Assembly (NCBI RefSeq): GCF_017643905.1
Contig: NZ_JAEPMO010000023.1
Location: 1 to 36,167, forward strand
Direction: 5' to 3'
DNA length: 36,167 nucleotides
Source of the DNA: Marivita sp.
GTDB taxonomy: Bacteria > Pseudomonadota > Alphaproteobacteria > Rhodobacterales > Rhodobacteraceae
Shown here: positions 1-7,357 of the stretch, piece by piece
Position numbering within the stretch: position 1 is the first letter of the stretch
Layout of the letters: every line of letters begins with the position of its first letter
Notes under the pieces: model-generated
Seen by the model: only the letters and a program-made list of their open reading frames with translations
Database searches by the model: none
What the model was told of the DNA's origin: nothing
Made by a program: the position numbers and the translations under genes

Positions 1-453
1 CAGGGTGTCCGCTAGGTGACGTGCTCCAAGACAGCCAACCTCTTCGTCATAGGTAAAGGCGAAATGCAGCGGTCTGTCGCCAATGCGATCCGCGAAATGG
101 GGGGCCATCGCAAGTGTCGCTGCGATGAAGCCCTTCATGTCGCAGGTGCCCCGTCCATAAAGCAGCCCGTCTTCCGCATCCATGACAAACGGATCGCGGG
201 TCCAGGCCTGATCCGCAACGGGCACGACGTCGCTGTGCCCTGACAGCAGGATCCCTCCGTTTCGATCCGGCCCTAACGTGGCAAACAGATTGGCTTTCGT
301 GCCGCACGGGGATGAGATCACCTCGCACCGCGCTCCTGCATCCTCCAGCAACCCCGCCATGTGTTGGATCATGTCGAAATTGCTGTCCGCCGAAATGGTC
401 GGATAGGCGATCAGATCGCCAAGAATGTCGATTGTACGTTGCAGGTGATCCAC
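1..453 (-). CDS. ArgE-like M20 amidohydrolase (N-acyl-diamino acid deacetylase), partial
   Basis: Only the N-terminal 151 codons are present; the 3' end lies beyond the left edge. The frame reads as an ArgE/DapE-type M20 zinc deacetylase. The metal-ligand blocks are SGHSDVVPV (His73), GRGTCDMKGF (Asp105) and YDEEVGCLG (Glu137/Glu138, catalytic base and ligand). The start is GTG at 453, preceded by AAGGA and lying 4 bp after the doeA-like stop, so the two genes are probably co-transcribed and translationally coupled. ArgE removes acetyl from N2-acetylornithine. N-alpha-acetyl-2,4-diaminobutyrate, the product of ectoine ring opening, is a two-carbon-shorter analogue. From context I infer that this protein may do the DoeB step, which in characterised clusters is done by an AstE/aspartoacylase-type enzyme. 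A housekeeping acetylornithine deacetylase is the alternative. Confidence 0.85.
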   Translation of the reverse strand, partial: MDHLQRTIDILGDLIAYPTISADSNFDMIQHMAGLLEDAGARCEVISSPCGTKANLFATLGPDRNGGILLSGHSDVVPVADQAWTRDPFVMDAEDGLLYGRGTCDMKGFIAATLAMAPHFADRIGDRPLHFAFTYDEEVGCLGARHLADTL

Positions 454-457
454 GATC

Positions 458-1642
458 CTAATCCTTGACGAACAGTTTGCGCTCGACGTTGCACAGGGCT
501 TCGGCGGGTCCGTTTTCCTTGATCAGGATCGTTTCCGTGGTTTCGAGGCCCCACGTGTCCATCCAAAGCGCAGGCATGAAATGGAAGGTCATACCCGGCT
601 GCAGGATCGTCTGGTCTTCGACCCGGATCGACGCGGTGCGTTCGCCCCAGTCCGGCGGATAGCTGAGACCGATGGGATAGCCACAGCGGCCTTCGCGGAA
701 GATCCCGTGTTTTTGCAACACGTCGACCAGCGCTTGGGCGATATCGCAGGTTCGATTGCCGGCGCGGGCCGCGTTCAACGCCGCCTCGATCCCTTCTAGC
801 TGGGCCTCCTCGGCATCGCGCATTTCTTTCGGTGGTTTGCCCAGGAACACGGTCCGGCACAGTGGCGCGTGGTAACGGCGATAGCAGCCGGACAATTCGA
901 AAAAGGTTGCCTCGCCTTCGCGCATCGGATCGCCGTTCCACGTCAGATGTGCGGCTGTCGCATCGAGACCTGATGGCGTCAGCGGAACAATCGCCGGGTA
1001 ATCGCCCCAGATATCGTCCACCCCGGTGATCCCGGCATGCATGATGTCGGCCACCACATCATTCTTGCGCACACCTGGCGCGGCCCGGTCGATGGCGGTT
1101 TCAATAACACGTTCCGAGATCCGGGCGGCTTTGCGGATGAAGGCAATCTCTTCCTGAGATTTAATCAGCCGCTGCCAATTCACCAGCGCGGTCGCATCGA
1201 CAAAGCGCGCTTCGGGCAATTCGGTGACAAAGACCTCATGCGCTTTGGCGGAATAATAGTAGTTTTCCATCTCGACGCCGATGGTTGCAGAGCCAAGACC
1301 CATGTCCCGAAGGCGTGCCGCGAGGTCTTGCATCGGGTGCCTTACGGTCGATTGCACGTAACTGTCGGCATAGCCAAAGATGTTGTCTTCAGACATCCAA
1401 CAGGTTCGCAGACCGCCGATCGAGTCCATGTAGCGCCCCCACCAGATCGGCTCCCCCTCCATCCTGAGCAGCACACCCTGATGGACGTAGAAGGACCATC
1501 CGTCATAACCCGTAAGCCAGGCTTGGTTCGACGGGTCGGTCACGAACATGGCATCAAGACCGGCCTCGCTCATCGCGGTTCGTGTCAGCGCGATGCGACG
1601 ATCATATTCTGTTTGACTAAAGGGGGCATTTCCCTTGGGCAT
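458..1642 (-). CDS. doeA: Ectoine hydrolase-like M24 family protein (DoeA/EutD)
   Basis: A 394-residue protein with the creatinase N-domain followed by a pita-bread (M24) domain. Its length and sequence resemble ectoine hydrolase DoeA, which opens the ectoine ring to N-acetyl-2,4-diaminobutyrate in the cytoplasm. Near-diagnostic segments are TGYDGWSFYVHQG, WWGRYMD and GYPIGLSYPPDWGE. The usual M24 metal-ligand block (D-x10-D) is altered: it reads ELSGCYRRYHAPLCRT, with Glu in place of the first Asp and no second Asp. That fits the metal-independent creatinase-like branch. I chose ATG 1642 rather than an upstream in-frame start because GAGGT sits 6 nt before it. It is divergent from the aminotransferase at 1798, and the 155-bp gap holds a repeated operator-like element. 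The assignment to ectoine rests on homology recalled from the family, so a related cyclic amidine substrate is possible. Confidence 0.85.
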   Translation of the reverse strand: MPKGNAPFSQTEYDRRIALTRTAMSEAGLDAMFVTDPSNQAWLTGYDGWSFYVHQGVLLRMEGEPIWWGRYMDSIGGLRTCWMSEDNIFGYADSYVQSTVRHPMQDLAARLRDMGLGSATIGVEMENYYYSAKAHEVFVTELPEARFVDATALVNWQRLIKSQEEIAFIRKAARISERVIETAIDRAAPGVRKNDVVADIMHAGITGVDDIWGDYPAIVPLTPSGLDATAAHLTWNGDPMREGEATFFELSGCYRRYHAPLCRTVFLGKPPKEMRDAEEAQLEGIEAALNAARAGNRTCDIAQALVDVLQKHGIFREGRCGYPIGLSYPPDWGERTASIRVEDQTILQPGMTFHFMPALWMDTWGLETTETILIKENGPAEALCNVERKLFVKD

Positions 1643-1670
1643 GGTTGGACCTCGACCGAGTTTCACGTAA

Positions 1671-1682
1671 GATGTACACAAC
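1671..1682. promoter_or_regulatory. Operator-like element, copy 1 (GATGTRCACAAC)
   Basis: GATGTACACAAC with palindromic core TGTACA, 29-40 bp upstream of the doeA-like start. An almost identical copy lies 84 bp away on the same strand. The TGTnnACA core resembles operators of FadR/FCD-type GntR regulators. No such regulator gene is in the window. Confidence 0.5.
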
Positions 1683-1729
1683 TCGACAGGCGATTTGTCG
1701 AATGGCGCACAGATTCAGCGTCTGACTTC

Positions 1730-1759
1730 TTGACATGATCGTGAATCATCGCCTGATGT
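1730..1759 (+). promoter_or_regulatory. Putative promoter of the aminotransferase gene
   Basis: A perfect TTGACA (1730-1735) lies 63 bp upstream of the aminotransferase ATG. The -10 candidate around 1753-1759 (CTGATGT) is poor. An ATGAT/ATCAT inverted repeat with a 5-bp spacer (1735-1749) fills the spacer, and the second operator-like copy (1755-1766) overlaps the -10 position. A protein bound there would be expected to repress. The promoter itself is a tentative call. Confidence 0.3.
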
Positions 1760-1766
1760 GCACAAC
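1755..1766. promoter_or_regulatory. Operator-like element, copy 2 (GATGTRCACAAC)
   Basis: GATGTGCACAAC with the 8-bp palindrome TGTGCACA, 32 bp upstream of the aminotransferase start and over its presumed -10 region. The spacing to copy 1 is 84 bp, about eight helical turns. This would place two bound proteins on the same DNA face. Confidence 0.5.
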
Positions 1767-1797
1767 GATTTGCTACCTTTAATGACTGGAAAACGAC

Positions 1798-3171
1798 ATG
1801 CTCCGGAACGACCAACTTGATCAGTGGGATCGCGACAACTTCTTCCACCCGTCGACCCACCTTGCCCAACACGCTCGCGGCGAAAGCCCTAACCGCGTGA
1901 TCAAGACGGCATCCGGCGTGTTCATCGAAGACCGGGATGGCAACCGCCTGCTGGATGCCTTTGCGGGCCTTTACTGCGTCAATGTCGGATATGGCCGTTC
2001 CGAAATTGCCGATGCCATCGCAGCGCAAGCGCATGAGCTGGCGTATTACCATTCCTATGTCGGGCACGGCACCGAGGCGTCGATCACTCTGTCCAAGATG
2101 ATCCTCGACCGCGCACCCGATCACATGTCCAAGGTCTATTTCGGGCTCGGCGGGTCGGACGCGAACGAGACAAATGTCAAACTGATCTGGTATTATAACA
2201 ACATCCTGGGCCGCCCGCAGAAGAAAAAGATCATCTCGCGGTGGCGCGGGTATCATGGGTCAGGTCTGGTCACCGGATCGCTCACCGGGTTGGAACTGTT
2301 CCACAAGAAATTCGACCTGCCGGTCGAACAGGTCTTACACACCACAGCACCCTACTACTATCGCCGCGAAAACCTCGACCAGACCGAGGCTCAGTTTGTC
2401 GCGCAGTGCGTGGCCGATCTCGAAGCCCTGATCGCTCGCGAAGGCGCCGACACCATCGCCGCTTTCATCGGAGAACCGATGCTGGGCACCGGGGGTATCG
2501 TGCCACCGCCCGCTGGATATTGGGCCGCCATTCAGGAGGTTCTGAACAAACACGACATCCTGCTGATTGCGGACGAGGTCGTCACCGGGTTCGGTCGTCT
2601 TGGAACGATGTTCGGGTCTGAACATTACGGGATCAAGCCGGACATCATCACCATCGCCAAAGGTCTGACCTCAGCCTATGCGCCGCTGTCGGGCTCCATC
2701 GTTTCGGACAAGGTCTGGTCCGTTCTGGAACGGGGTACAGACGAAAACGGCCCGATCGGCCATGGGTGGACGTATTCCGCGCATCCCATTGGGGCGGCCG
2801 CAGGCGTGGCCAACCTCAAACTGCTTGACGATCTGAACCTTATCTCCAACGCAGGCGAGGTCGGGGCGTATCTGACCAAAACCATGACAGACGCTCTGGC
2901 CGATCATCCGCATGTCGGCGAAGTGCGCGGCGAAGGCATGATCTGCGCGGTGGAGTTCGTAAAGGACAAGGACAACCGCGTGTTCTTTGCCCCCGCAGAC
3001 AAGATCGGCCCGCAGATCTCGGCCAAGCTTCTGGAGCAAGACAAGATCATCGCGCGTGCGATGCCGCAAGGCGACATACTTGGCTTTGCGCCACCATTCT
3101 GTCTGTCCCGTACGGAAACCGACCAAGTCGTCGAAGGCACTGTGCGCGCGGTCAAGGCCATCCTCGGCTAA
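1798..3171 (+). CDS. Class III (omega) aminotransferase, PLP-dependent
   Basis: 457 residues, fold-type I class III aminotransferase of the putrescine/beta-alanine/diaminobutyrate-pyruvate type. Visible landmarks are FAGLYCVNVGYGR near the N-terminus, GGSDANETNVK (PLP phosphate region), RWRGYHGSG, the ADEVVTGFGR block with the cofactor-ring Asp, and IAKGLTSAYAPLSG with Schiff-base Lys288. The GHGWTYSAHPIGAAA segment is also typical. It is cytosolic. It is divergent from the ectoine-hydrolase-like gene and ends with a strong terminator. Its likely job is transamination of 2,4-diaminobutyrate to aspartate semialdehyde (the DoeD role). Sequence alone cannot exclude putrescine, beta-alanine or taurine as the amine donor. 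The start ATG 1798 has only a weak GGA upstream. Confidence 0.85.
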   Translation: MLRNDQLDQWDRDNFFHPSTHLAQHARGESPNRVIKTASGVFIEDRDGNRLLDAFAGLYCVNVGYGRSEIADAIAAQAHELAYYHSYVGHGTEASITLSKMILDRAPDHMSKVYFGLGGSDANETNVKLIWYYNNILGRPQKKKIISRWRGYHGSGLVTGSLTGLELFHKKFDLPVEQVLHTTAPYYYRRENLDQTEAQFVAQCVADLEALIAREGADTIAAFIGEPMLGTGGIVPPPAGYWAAIQEVLNKHDILLIADEVVTGFGRLGTMFGSEHYGIKPDIITIAKGLTSAYAPLSGSIVSDKVWSVLERGTDENGPIGHGWTYSAHPIGAAAGVANLKLLDDLNLISNAGEVGAYLTKTMTDALADHPHVGEVRGEGMICAVEFVKDKDNRVFFAPADKIGPQISAKLLEQDKIIARAMPQGDILGFAPPFCLSRTETDQVVEGTVRAVKAILG

Positions 3172-3196
3172 ACACCTCCGTAACATGCAAAACGAT

Positions 3197-3224
3197 CCGC
3201 TGGGATACCCTTCCCGGCGGTTTT
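3197..3224 (+). terminator. Rho-independent terminator after the aminotransferase
   Basis: An 8-bp stem (CCGCTGGG paired with CCCGGCGG, one T-G wobble) with the 8-nt loop ATACCCTT is followed directly by TTTT. It lies 26 nt after the aminotransferase stop and 41 nt before the kinase start, so the kinase is probably transcribed separately or by read-through. Confidence 0.75.
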
Positions 3225-3264
3225 CATTTGCGTCTCGGCCAGTGCATCATGCTAAACCCGCTGC

Positions 3265-4143
3265 ATGGCAAAAAGAGCAGGTTTCGTAATTGGCATTGAC
3301 GGCGGCGGAAGCGGCTGCCGCGCTGCGATCAGTGCGGCGGACGGAACGATTGTCGGCACCGCATCGGCGGGTCCCGCCAATGTCACCACCGATCCGGACC
3401 AAGCTATAAGGAATATCCTTACCGCCCTTGAAGCAGCAGCGAATGCAGCCGATCTGCCGTTTGATGCGGTGCTTGGCATGCCCGCACATCTGGGATTGGC
3501 GGGGATCGTGACCCAGGAAGTTGGGCAGAAACTGGCAGACCAATTGCCGCTGAAGTCATGTCGCGTAAGCGATGACCAACTGACGTCCACCATCGGCGCG
3601 CTGAAAGACAGGGATGGTGCCTTGATTGCGGTGGGCACCGGATCTTTCGTCGCTCACAAACGTGGCGCAGCCTATCGGACGCTTGGCGGTTGGGGTCTGC
3701 AACTAGGAGATCAGGCATCGGGCGCGTGGCTCGGCCGCAACGCCTTGCAACGGAGCGCAATGGTTGCAGACGGATTGCAGAAATCGTCGCCTCTTGTGGA
3801 ACGCCTGCTGACGCGGTTCGGCAATGACGCAGGGCAAATGATTGCATTCGCCAAGACTGCGGCTCCGGCGGACTACGCGCAGTTTGCACCACTTGTTTTC
3901 GATGCGGTTGACACCGACGATCCACATGCCGTCAGCTTGATCGCCGAAGGCGCAACCTATCTGAACAACTGCCTCGACTCGCTGGCGCTAAACGAGCACG
4001 AGATCATCTGCATTACCGGCGGTCTGGGACGGTTATACGCACCTTGGATCAGCGCTGCGCATCAATCGCGTCTTGCCGAACCGCTGGGCACCGCGTTGGA
4101 CGGCGCGCTGAATCTGGCCCGACAGATCGGGGACGCGTCCTGA
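3265..4143 (+). CDS. BadF/BadG/BcrA/BcrD-type sugar kinase (glucosamine/N-acetylglucosamine kinase-like)
   Basis: 292 residues of the ASKHA fold. The phosphate-1 loop is IGIDGGGSGCRAA near residue 10. The phosphate-2/adenosine elements appear as AVGTGSF, GGWGLQLGDQASGAWLG and ITGGLGRLY. The family phosphorylates GlcNAc or glucosamine at O6 using ATP in the cytoplasm. This could serve cell-wall amino-sugar salvage or catabolism, but no amino-sugar partner gene is nearby. There is no clear Shine-Dalgarno before ATG 3265. It converges on the btuF-like gene with only 3 bp between the stop codons and no terminator in that gap. A BadF-type ATPase with another substrate is possible. Confidence 0.8.
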   Translation: MAKRAGFVIGIDGGGSGCRAAISAADGTIVGTASAGPANVTTDPDQAIRNILTALEAAANAADLPFDAVLGMPAHLGLAGIVTQEVGQKLADQLPLKSCRVSDDQLTSTIGALKDRDGALIAVGTGSFVAHKRGAAYRTLGGWGLQLGDQASGAWLGRNALQRSAMVADGLQKSSPLVERLLTRFGNDAGQMIAFAKTAAPADYAQFAPLVFDAVDTDDPHAVSLIAEGATYLNNCLDSLALNEHEIICITGGLGRLYAPWISAAHQSRLAEPLGTALDGALNLARQIGDAS

Positions 4144-4146
4144 AAA

Positions 4147-4965
4147 TCAGTCCGTTCCGCTCGCTCTCAGTTCGCCAACGCGGTCTTGCACCGAAGCAAT
4201 CGCGTTCATCACCAATGGCGTGCCGCACACCCAGTCGACCGAGGTCTGCAAGACCGGAAATCCCGTCAAGGCAGGATGGCTGACCATTTCTTCGGACAGC
4301 GAGAACCCGTCAAAGCGTTGCGACCCGATCAGCAAATCCGGTTGGTGCAGGATCACCTGCTCCAGTGTGAGTGTACCGATCCCGTCAAATCCAAGGTCAT
4401 CGGACAGGTTCCGGGCACCTCCGGCAGTCAGGATGTCATGGCTCAGGGTTCCCGCGCCCACTGAAAACCCGTTCGGCATGAAGAAGGCCGCAAGTGGCGC
4501 ATCCTCTTGCACCGCGGGCAAGCCTTGCAACTCGGCATCCAAATCCGCCGCAAGCGCCCGCGCCTTGTCCTCTTGCCCCAATAACGCGCCCATGCGCCGG
4601 ATGTCGTCCGGGATTTCCCGCAAAGACTGCGTGATCGGAAACTGGACGACCTCGATCCCGATGGACCGCAAGAGGGCGACCAAAGATGGATTGGTGTAAG
4701 CCCCGGCAACCACTATGTCCGGGTTCTGCAACGCGATCACTTCGGCCTGGCTGTTGTTCTTGGGAAACTGTGCGGCGTCTTCCGCCATGGCTGATGATCG
4801 CGGGTGGTCGGAAAGGTCGCTCAGCGAAATAATCTGTGCGGGCTCTGCCAGCAGCATCACAAGCTGATCCGTGCAGACATTGACCGACACGACGCGTGGC
4901 GCGTCGGATGCGCTGGCCCCGAACGAGGCCAGCGCGAAAGCCACCGGCGTCACCACACGCCACAT
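4147..4965 (-). CDS. btuF: Periplasmic cobalamin-binding protein, BtuF-like ABC substrate-binding protein
   Basis: 272 residues with a Sec signal peptide (positively charged start, hydrophobic stretch to about residue 19, cleavage near ASA/SD). Two lobes of the helical-backbone class III binding fold (Fhu/Btu type) follow. The RVVSVNVCTDQLVMLL block after the signal is characteristic of this clade. It should capture cobalamin delivered through the outer membrane receptor and pass it to an inner membrane BtuCD. The gene starts 3 bp after the btuB stop, so it belongs to the riboswitch-controlled transcript. No btuC or btuD follows; the unit ends here and converges on the kinase gene. Specificity for B12 is inferred from the riboswitch and btuB. 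Other corrinoids or haem are less likely. Confidence 0.83.
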   Translation of the reverse strand: MWRVVTPVAFALASFGASASDAPRVVSVNVCTDQLVMLLAEPAQIISLSDLSDHPRSSAMAEDAAQFPKNNSQAEVIALQNPDIVVAGAYTNPSLVALLRSIGIEVVQFPITQSLREIPDDIRRMGALLGQEDKARALAADLDAELQGLPAVQEDAPLAAFFMPNGFSVGAGTLSHDILTAGGARNLSDDLGFDGIGTLTLEQVILHQPDLLIGSQRFDGFSLSEEMVSHPALTGFPVLQTSVDWVCGTPLVMNAIASVQDRVGELRASGTD

Positions 4966-4968
4966 GGT

Positions 4969-6801
4969 TTAGAACGAGGTTTCAACACCGAAACGGATCG
5001 TCCGCTCCGGCGCGTTGAACCCGCGCACTGTTTGATAAGACACATCCGTCACGTTGTGGATTGCCCCGTAAACGTTGGCCGTATCGGTGATCTCGTACCG
5101 TGCGGACACATCCCAGACCGTGTAATCATCCAGTGCTTCGAGTGTGCCGAACCCGTCCAACGTGTCGGCAACACGGGTCATGTTGACCCCCAGCTGCAAG
5201 CGATCTGTCACGTCTGCTTCGAGCGCCAATGAAAGATCATGACGCGGTACCCGGACAACCCGCTCGCCATCGTTTTCCGTGTTGGTCAGCGTGTACGCCC
5301 CGGACAGACGCACCCGGTCCGTGATTGCGTAAGAGCCACTGATCTCTAAACCGCGTGTTTCGGTTATGCCATCAGTCTGGATGTAGCAGCCAAACGCATG
5401 TGACGGCAGACAGGTGGGCGCGCTGCCAAACCCGATCAGATTGTCGATCTCGGCCCAGAACAAGGTCGCCTTTACCGAACCCCGGTCGCCATAGCTGTGC
5501 TCGATCCCCAGATCGAAGCTGAGGCTTTCTTCGGGGTCGAGCGGTGTAGAGCCGGCATACGGCCCAAACCGCTCGTAGAGCGACGGCGCGCGATAGCCCG
5601 TACCCAGCGACGCACGAATCAGTGTGGCATCGTTGATCTGGTACGAAAGCGCCGCGCGACCGCTGAACTGCCCGTCGAAATCCGAATAATCGTCATAGCG
5701 CAGGGTCAGCGAGACCTCCATCGCGTCCGTCGGGTTGGCTTTAAACTCGGCGAACACCGCCGAATTCGACGCGTCATACGCTTCGGCGTCCAGTTCAGCG
5801 CGTTCTTCAGTCCAATCCGCGCCCAGCGCGAGCGACATGCCCGACGACAATTCTCCGGTGGCAAGATAGGCGGCCGTATCGCGCTCCCCAAGAAAATCGC
5901 GGGTAAAGCCAAGGTCATCAAACCTGTCGATCTGATAACGGCTGAAAGACAATTCATGCGTCCAAGCCCCAGTCTGCGCTTCACCGAACAGGCGGAAACC
6001 CTTGCGTGTCTCGTCAATCTCGCCGCGCGGGTCGGTTGCCGCCTGATCGTACTCTGCGGTGCCATCGGACCATAGTCCGGTGACGCCGATACGGATTGTG
6101 TCACTAACCTGATACGCGGCAAAAAGGTTCATCGTGCTCTGCTCGAACCCGTCATTTTCGTCGTCCGTATCTCGGGCCGAGAAACCTTCGCTTGTCACGC
6201 GGCCCAGGCTCACAGCCAGTTCGGCGCGGTCATCAAGATATCCAAAGCTCAGGTTGGCCGCGCGCGTCTCGAAGCTGCCCACTTCCAACTGCGCTTTGCC
6301 GGACAAGCCGGTCACCTCGGGGCGCCAGGTTTCGATTTCGACGACCCCTGCGATGGCCTCGGACCCATAGACCGCCGATTGCGTGCCTTTGACGACCGCA
6401 ACGCGATCCAGCGCACCCGTGGTCAACGTCCCGAAGTTGAAGGCTGTCTGCGGTCCCGAAGGGTCTGCCACATCGATGCCGTCGACGCGGACACCAACAT
6501 ACGGACCACTCAGTCCGCGAATTCGAACGGTCGCACTGCCGCCCAATCCGCCATTTGCACTGACAGACACACCTGGAAGCGCGTCCAAGGCTGTTGTCGC
6601 ACTGGGACCAGCGCGCTGAATATCCTCGGAGTCCGCAACATCAATGGTAGCGCCGGTTGTGTCGAGGTTCATTGGAAGCAAACCGCCGAAGACGACAATG
6701 TCCTCAAGTTCGATAACGGTGCCACCCGCATCCTGTGCCGCCACGAGAGACGGCGCGATCAGAGTGGAGCAAAGAAGTAGTTTTGACGTGAGCCGTGCCA
6801 T
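4969..6801 (-). CDS. btuB: TonB-dependent cobalamin receptor BtuB
   Basis: 610 residues. Signal peptide to about residue 22 (LLLCSTLIAPSLVAAQ). A TonB-box-like EDIVVF follows, then a plug domain (DALPGVSVSANGGLGG, VRIRGLSGPYVGVRVDGI, VVKGTQSAVYGSEAIAG) and a 22-strand barrel ending in the terminal-Phe signature RFGVETSF. It imports cobalamin across the outer membrane using TonB energy. The start at ATG 6801 is chosen because the signal peptide begins there. Reading further upstream would run toward the riboswitch and add residues without signal-peptide character. Transcription is probably controlled by the cobalamin riboswitch ending about 135 nt upstream. btuF follows after 3 bp. Confidence 0.9.
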   Translation of the reverse strand: MARLTSKLLLCSTLIAPSLVAAQDAGGTVIELEDIVVFGGLLPMNLDTTGATIDVADSEDIQRAGPSATTALDALPGVSVSANGGLGGSATVRIRGLSGPYVGVRVDGIDVADPSGPQTAFNFGTLTTGALDRVAVVKGTQSAVYGSEAIAGVVEIETWRPEVTGLSGKAQLEVGSFETRAANLSFGYLDDRAELAVSLGRVTSEGFSARDTDDENDGFEQSTMNLFAAYQVSDTIRIGVTGLWSDGTAEYDQAATDPRGEIDETRKGFRLFGEAQTGAWTHELSFSRYQIDRFDDLGFTRDFLGERDTAAYLATGELSSGMSLALGADWTEERAELDAEAYDASNSAVFAEFKANPTDAMEVSLTLRYDDYSDFDGQFSGRAALSYQINDATLIRASLGTGYRAPSLYERFGPYAGSTPLDPEESLSFDLGIEHSYGDRGSVKATLFWAEIDNLIGFGSAPTCLPSHAFGCYIQTDGITETRGLEISGSYAITDRVRLSGAYTLTNTENDGERVVRVPRHDLSLALEADVTDRLQLGVNMTRVADTLDGFGTLEALDDYTVWDVSARYEITDTANVYGAIHNVTDVSYQTVRGFNAPERTIRFGVETSF

Positions 6802-6935
6802 TTTAATGATCCCAGCTTTGCCCGACGCGATGCGCCGGAATGATAGAATAATCTGGAATGCCAAAGCATCCGCAGACGGTGATAGACACCACTGCGGACG
6901 ACGCCGCCGCCTCATCGCACCCCGCGATCAGACTG

Positions 6936-7115
6936 GGTGTTGGCTTACGGCAGGTCTCCTGACTTGCGGGTCACTGCTCTGCTGGCCTTCCCAGAATCCT
7001 TGTCGAACACCAGTGGCACATTCAGCGTCGCTCACCGCTCACAGTTGCGGGGGCAGTCGCGGATTTTTCTGACGAAGCACCGCGTTCCCTTTTCACCGAA
7101 TGCTGTGACACATCC
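6936..7115 (-). promoter_or_regulatory. Cobalamin riboswitch (AdoCbl-type)
   Basis: Read on the minus strand, the leader contains the conserved blocks in order: GGTGAAAAGGGAACGCGGTG, then CTGCCCCCGCAACTGTGAGC, the B12-box segment TGCCACTGGT (around 7010-7019), GGGAAGGCCAGC, and GTCAGGAGACCTGCC near the 3' end. GTGT near 7110 can pair with ACAC near 6937 to close P1. These are the signature elements of the cobalamin riboswitch family. It precedes btuB by about 135 nt and should repress btuB-btuF when adenosylcobalamin is abundant. The end points are approximate. An expression platform was not resolved. Confidence 0.95.
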
Positions 7116-7210
7116 GGACCGTAAACATGATCATCTGCACCCGCGAAACCCGGCGCGTCAAGTGGGGTTTAAACTGACCGGCACCACAATTGGTCGCAGA
7201 TGACAGCGCG

Positions 7211-7321
7211 CTGAACCGGAAAATTCGTTTAAATTCTTCGCGTTTTTCATGGGTTACCGCCGCATTGAGATCAAATTATTGCCGAACTTCGCAAGCATCG
7301 TGAGCAGACTTTCCGGTTCAG
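7211..7321. repeat. Perfect 12-bp inverted repeat upstream of the RTX protease
   Basis: CTGAACCGGAAA (7211-7222) and its exact reverse complement TTTCCGGTTCAG (7310-7321) flank 87 bp. The right arm is 36 bp before the GTG start of the RTX protein and overlaps a second small palindrome, CCGG-TTCAGA-CCGG. The intervening DNA is AT-richer than its surroundings. It may be a pair of regulator half-sites that loop, or a long-range RNA stem in the leader. Neither is established. Confidence 0.6.
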
Positions 7322-7357
7322 ACCGGGATCGAGAGTGTCGGGTAGAAGGTTTGGCCG

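Noticed and set aside
1037-1738. A 233-codon plus-strand frame opposite the doeA-like gene
   Set aside because: Antisense shadow of a well-supported M24-family gene.
6802-6915. N-terminal extension of btuB toward the riboswitch
   Set aside because: The extension has no signal-peptide character, whereas ATG 6801 begins a normal signal peptide.
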